64,000 nt of DNA from NCBI RefSeq assembly GCF_903645315.1, contig NZ_CAHJXL010000001.1, positions 2,551,990-2,615,989 of the forward strand, read 5' to 3'. A model generated the notes under the pieces. It worked only from the letters and a program-made list of their open reading frames with translations, made no database searches and had not been told where the DNA came from. Within the stretch, counting starts at the first letter, position 1; every line of letters begins with the position of its first letter. Source of the stretch: Victivallis sp. Marseille-Q1083 (GTDB taxonomy: Bacteria; Verrucomicrobiota; Lentisphaeria; Victivallales; Victivallaceae). Positions 61,688 through 64,000 of the stretch are shown one piece after another. The position numbers and the translations under genes were made by a program.

Positions 61688-63181
61688 CTAGCGGTTGCCG
61701 GTGGTTTCCGGCTGACGCGCCGCGTTCAGTTGCTGCCAGTACGGCCGGTCCTGCAGCAGATCGAACGCCTCGTGGAGTGCGACTCCATTGCTGCCGGCCA
61801 GTGCGGCGGCTTGCAACTGGCGTCGGAGCGAGTCGAGCCCATATAGTTCATTGCTACCGTAATTGCGCAACTGCAGCCAGTAGTAGAACTTCTGATCCGG
61901 ATACAATAACTTTTTGAGCACTCCGGCCTGCTGAAAGATTTCGGCGGGAGTCTGCTGCCAGATGCCGACGACCAAGTGATCGACCCAGTGATTCCGCGTC
62001 CACAAATCCCAATTCAATATCGCGTAAGCGCCGAACATTCCTTCCCGGTAACGATGGTTGGCGCTGGTGATGTCGACGACCAGCTCCTGTCCGGCCGCAT
62101 GGATCAAGGCCGAGGCGTGTTCAATCAAAGTATCGTAGGCTTCCGCCTTGATTTCCTGCCAGCGGCGGCCGTCAAGGTAGAGCACTCGACCTTCGGCGGC
62201 CGGGTGGGCCAGAATATCGACGCCGTAGCGTTCGCGATATTTGGCGACGAATTCCGGATTGTAGCCGTAACGTTCTCCGGTGTCCAGTGCTTCCCGTGTC
62301 GCACCGTGAAAACGGAAACAGTAAAAAATGCCGTCGGCGTGATATTCCAGCAGTTCCTTCAATTGGTTGAGGCGGTATTCCAGCGCCAACGGGTTGCTGT
62401 AGCAGAAAGTACCCCATTGTGGTTTGCCGTCACGGTCGAGCAGGGCGCATTCCGGGTGATCGAGGACGAATTGCGACCACCACGGGCCGCCTTCGTAATT
62501 GGCGTCGTCTTCCACCGTCACCCAGATCAGGATTTTGATGCCGCTTCGGCGGGCTTCGCGAACCGCGACGGCCAGAGGGTCGATTTGCCGCATGATGTCC
62601 ACCGCCCGTTTCAGCGGCGCGTCCAGTTTTTCTTCCGGATAATTGCCCGGCGGCATCGTACTGGCTCCCTGGCTGCGGTACAGCACTTGTCCCAGCAACG
62701 AAATCCGCCACAGCACCCCGGTGACTTTTCGCGCTTTCAATTCGGTGAACAAAGCGGCGATTTCCGCTTCGCCGCCGTCGGTCCAGCCAATTTCCGGCGC
62801 ATAGTACAGAAGATCGTAATAATCGACATTCACCCAACACTCCTGCTCCGGCCGGTCCGGATCCTCCGGCAGCGCCTCCAGATCGATCGGCTGCGCCGTC
62901 GCCGTTTCGATGGTCAATTGCCCTGTTATCGGTATGACGGCGACTTCCAGATCTGTTGCCGCGGCATCTGGAAAATAGTCCTGCGTCAAGACCGTTCGGC
63001 CCGCTGGTACCGCCAGCAATGCCGATTGCTGCTGCTGATACAACCGGCCGTCACGGTCCCGGCTGCCGATCAGCAAATAACACTTCGCACCGTCGTTTCC
63101 GGCCGTGACTGCCGTTTCGACGCGGTATGGCCGGTCGCCGGTGATCGCGAGCTGGTTGACCGAATGGTCCGCGCCGGCTAG
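61688..63181 (-). pseudogene. glycoside-hydrolase-like gene truncated by IS copies
   Basis: An ~497-residue open frame on the minus strand between IS copies 2 and 3. Its 5' end runs into the left end of IS copy 3 (the first residues FLKIYAIFRLA are IS-derived), so the native start is missing. Its stop is the TAG of the CTAG next to copy 2. An N-terminal beta domain (VNQLAITGDRPYRVET) precedes a TIM-barrel-like region (RSGIKILIWVTVEDD, HADGIFYCFRFHGATREAL, YREGMFGAYAILNWDLW) similar to GH10-like/YddW-type proteins. The remaining gene is otherwise free of stops. Confidence 0.75.
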
Positions 63182-64000
63182 CCTGAATATTGCGTAAATT
63201 TTCAAAAACAAAGAGGCAGATTCTCGACTAACGTATTATATTGTAATATCTTACATCACAATATAACGCCGAGGTCTGCCAATGACAAAATGTAATGTTT
63301 CGATTCCGGTCTTTCAAGGTCCGAAAAGCAGAAAAATTGAATTCAATTTCGCCGGTGGAGATATCAGCAGTGACGGCGGGTTGCTTTTTGTGAAAGAATT
63401 CGACCGCAAACTCGGTTTGACCCGGCGCGCCGGTAACCTGCTGGATTCTTTTGATCTTCGACAGCCCGGAAAAGTTGAGCATTCCTATCTGAGCATGCTT
63501 CGTCAACGAGTTTTTGGTTTGGTTGCCGGCCATGAAGATCTCAATGACCATCATGAATTGCGAACTGATCCGCTGATTCAAACTGTTGTCGGTCGTGATC
63601 GTCAACTCGCCACTCCAAGCACTTTATGTCGATTCGAAAATGGAATCGATCGTCGTGCTTGCGTAGATTTGAGCCGATTGTTTGTCGAATTCTTTATCGA
63701 AAGTTTTTCCACGCCGCCTCGAGAATTGATTCTTGATTTCGATGCTACCGATGACCTCACTTACGGGATGCAGGAAAATCGCTTTTTTCATGGCTATTAT
63801 GACCACTATTGCTTTTTGCCGTTGTATGTTTTCTGCGGGGATCAATTGCTTGTGGCTTATTTGCGTCCATCAAAAATTGATGCGGCCAAGCATGCCTGGG
63901 CGATTCTCTCGCTACTGGTAAAGCGCTTTCGGCAGAAATGGCCGAAGGTTAAGATTATTTTCCGGGGAGACAGTGGCTTTTGTCGGCAGAAAATGCTGAA
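63182..64000 (+). mobile_element. IS1380-family insertion sequence, copy 3 (cut by window end)
   Basis: Starts with CCTGAATATTGCGTAAA directly after CTAG (63178-63181). At least 819 bp are present, nearly identical to copies 1 and 2. Its right end lies outside the window. Confidence 0.93.
63282..64000 (+). CDS. IS1380-family transposase, copy 3, 3' truncated by window
   Basis: 239 codons visible. Same frame and DDE layout as the other copies; a variant SFDLRQ replaces SFDIRQ. The rest lies beyond base 64000. Confidence 0.93.
   Translation, partial: MTKCNVSIPVFQGPKSRKIEFNFAGGDISSDGGLLFVKEFDRKLGLTRRAGNLLDSFDLRQPGKVEHSYLSMLRQRVFGLVAGHEDLNDHHELRTDPLIQTVVGRDRQLATPSTLCRFENGIDRRACVDLSRLFVEFFIESFSTPPRELILDFDATDDLTYGMQENRFFHGYYDHYCFLPLYVFCGDQLLVAYLRPSKIDAAKHAWAILSLLVKRFRQKWPKVKIIFRGDSGFCRQKML

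Overview
The window is GC-rich, densely packed bacterial DNA. It most likely comes from a Lentisphaerae bacterium of the Victivallis type. The lineage call is inferred from prepilin-like secreted proteins that carry both the N-terminal [16 protein letters not shown] helix and the C-terminal H-X9-DG motif, from GntR-headed sugar-sensing regulators placed beside them, and from large DUF4091/GH123-like secreted proteins. No rRNA, tRNA or CRISPR array was found.

Layout. 1-771: end of an rRNA-type methyltransferase. 1087-6064 (minus): a housekeeping block of LMW phosphatase, an RpiB-GlyA fusion, serS and an ADP-ribosylglycohydrolase. 6366-11003 (plus): trmB, a YqfO-like protein, an M50 protease, xseA, a double-XRE regulator and a one-TM protein. 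11044-17925: a complete trpEGDCFBA operon preceded by two consecutive transcription attenuators. Each attenuator has its own Trp-rich leader peptide, a possible antiterminator pairing and an intrinsic terminator. 18189-28150 (minus): an eight-gene polysaccharide cluster (membrane glycosyltransferase, WbaP, flippase, ligase/polymerase, galactofuranosyltransferase, UDP-galactopyranose mutase, two GT4 enzymes). 28541-31557: an AmpG-like transporter and a GT2 enzyme. 31621-36463: small or unfamiliar genes (a 58-aa protein with its own promoter and terminator, a three-repeat protein, a TPR-like membrane protein, an orphan RND adaptor, a four-TM protein).

36902-39635 is a sulfur-trafficking operon: a CoA-disulfide-reductase/rhodanese/TusA/DsrE fusion plus an ArsR repressor, with a 28-bp palindrome at the promoter. 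39700-45414 is a glycyl radical enzyme locus (activase, GRE with a GCVE active site, hydrolase, Zn-alcohol dehydrogenase, divergent AraC regulator) of unknown substrate. 45494-54747 and on to 57317 is a glycan-utilisation region: a decayed prepilin gene, a GH27-like enzyme and esterase on the minus strand, then a tandem duplication of [promoter, GntR/LacI-type regulator, prepilin-like protein], then two secreted DUF4091/GH123-like proteins. 57463-58221 is a small-molecule-type methyltransferase.

58522-64000 is an array of three nearly identical IS1380-family elements. Copies 1 and 2 are each 1581 bp and abut with only CTAG between them. Copies 2 and 3 flank a truncated glycoside-hydrolase-like gene that is also bounded by CTAG on both sides.

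Most genes are tightly coupled, with ATGA-type overlaps in trp and in the polysaccharide cluster. The strongest candidate for something undescribed is the double trp attenuator. The shared operator in the prepilin/GH region, the glycyl radical locus and the paired 3'-end structured repeats are the next most interesting.
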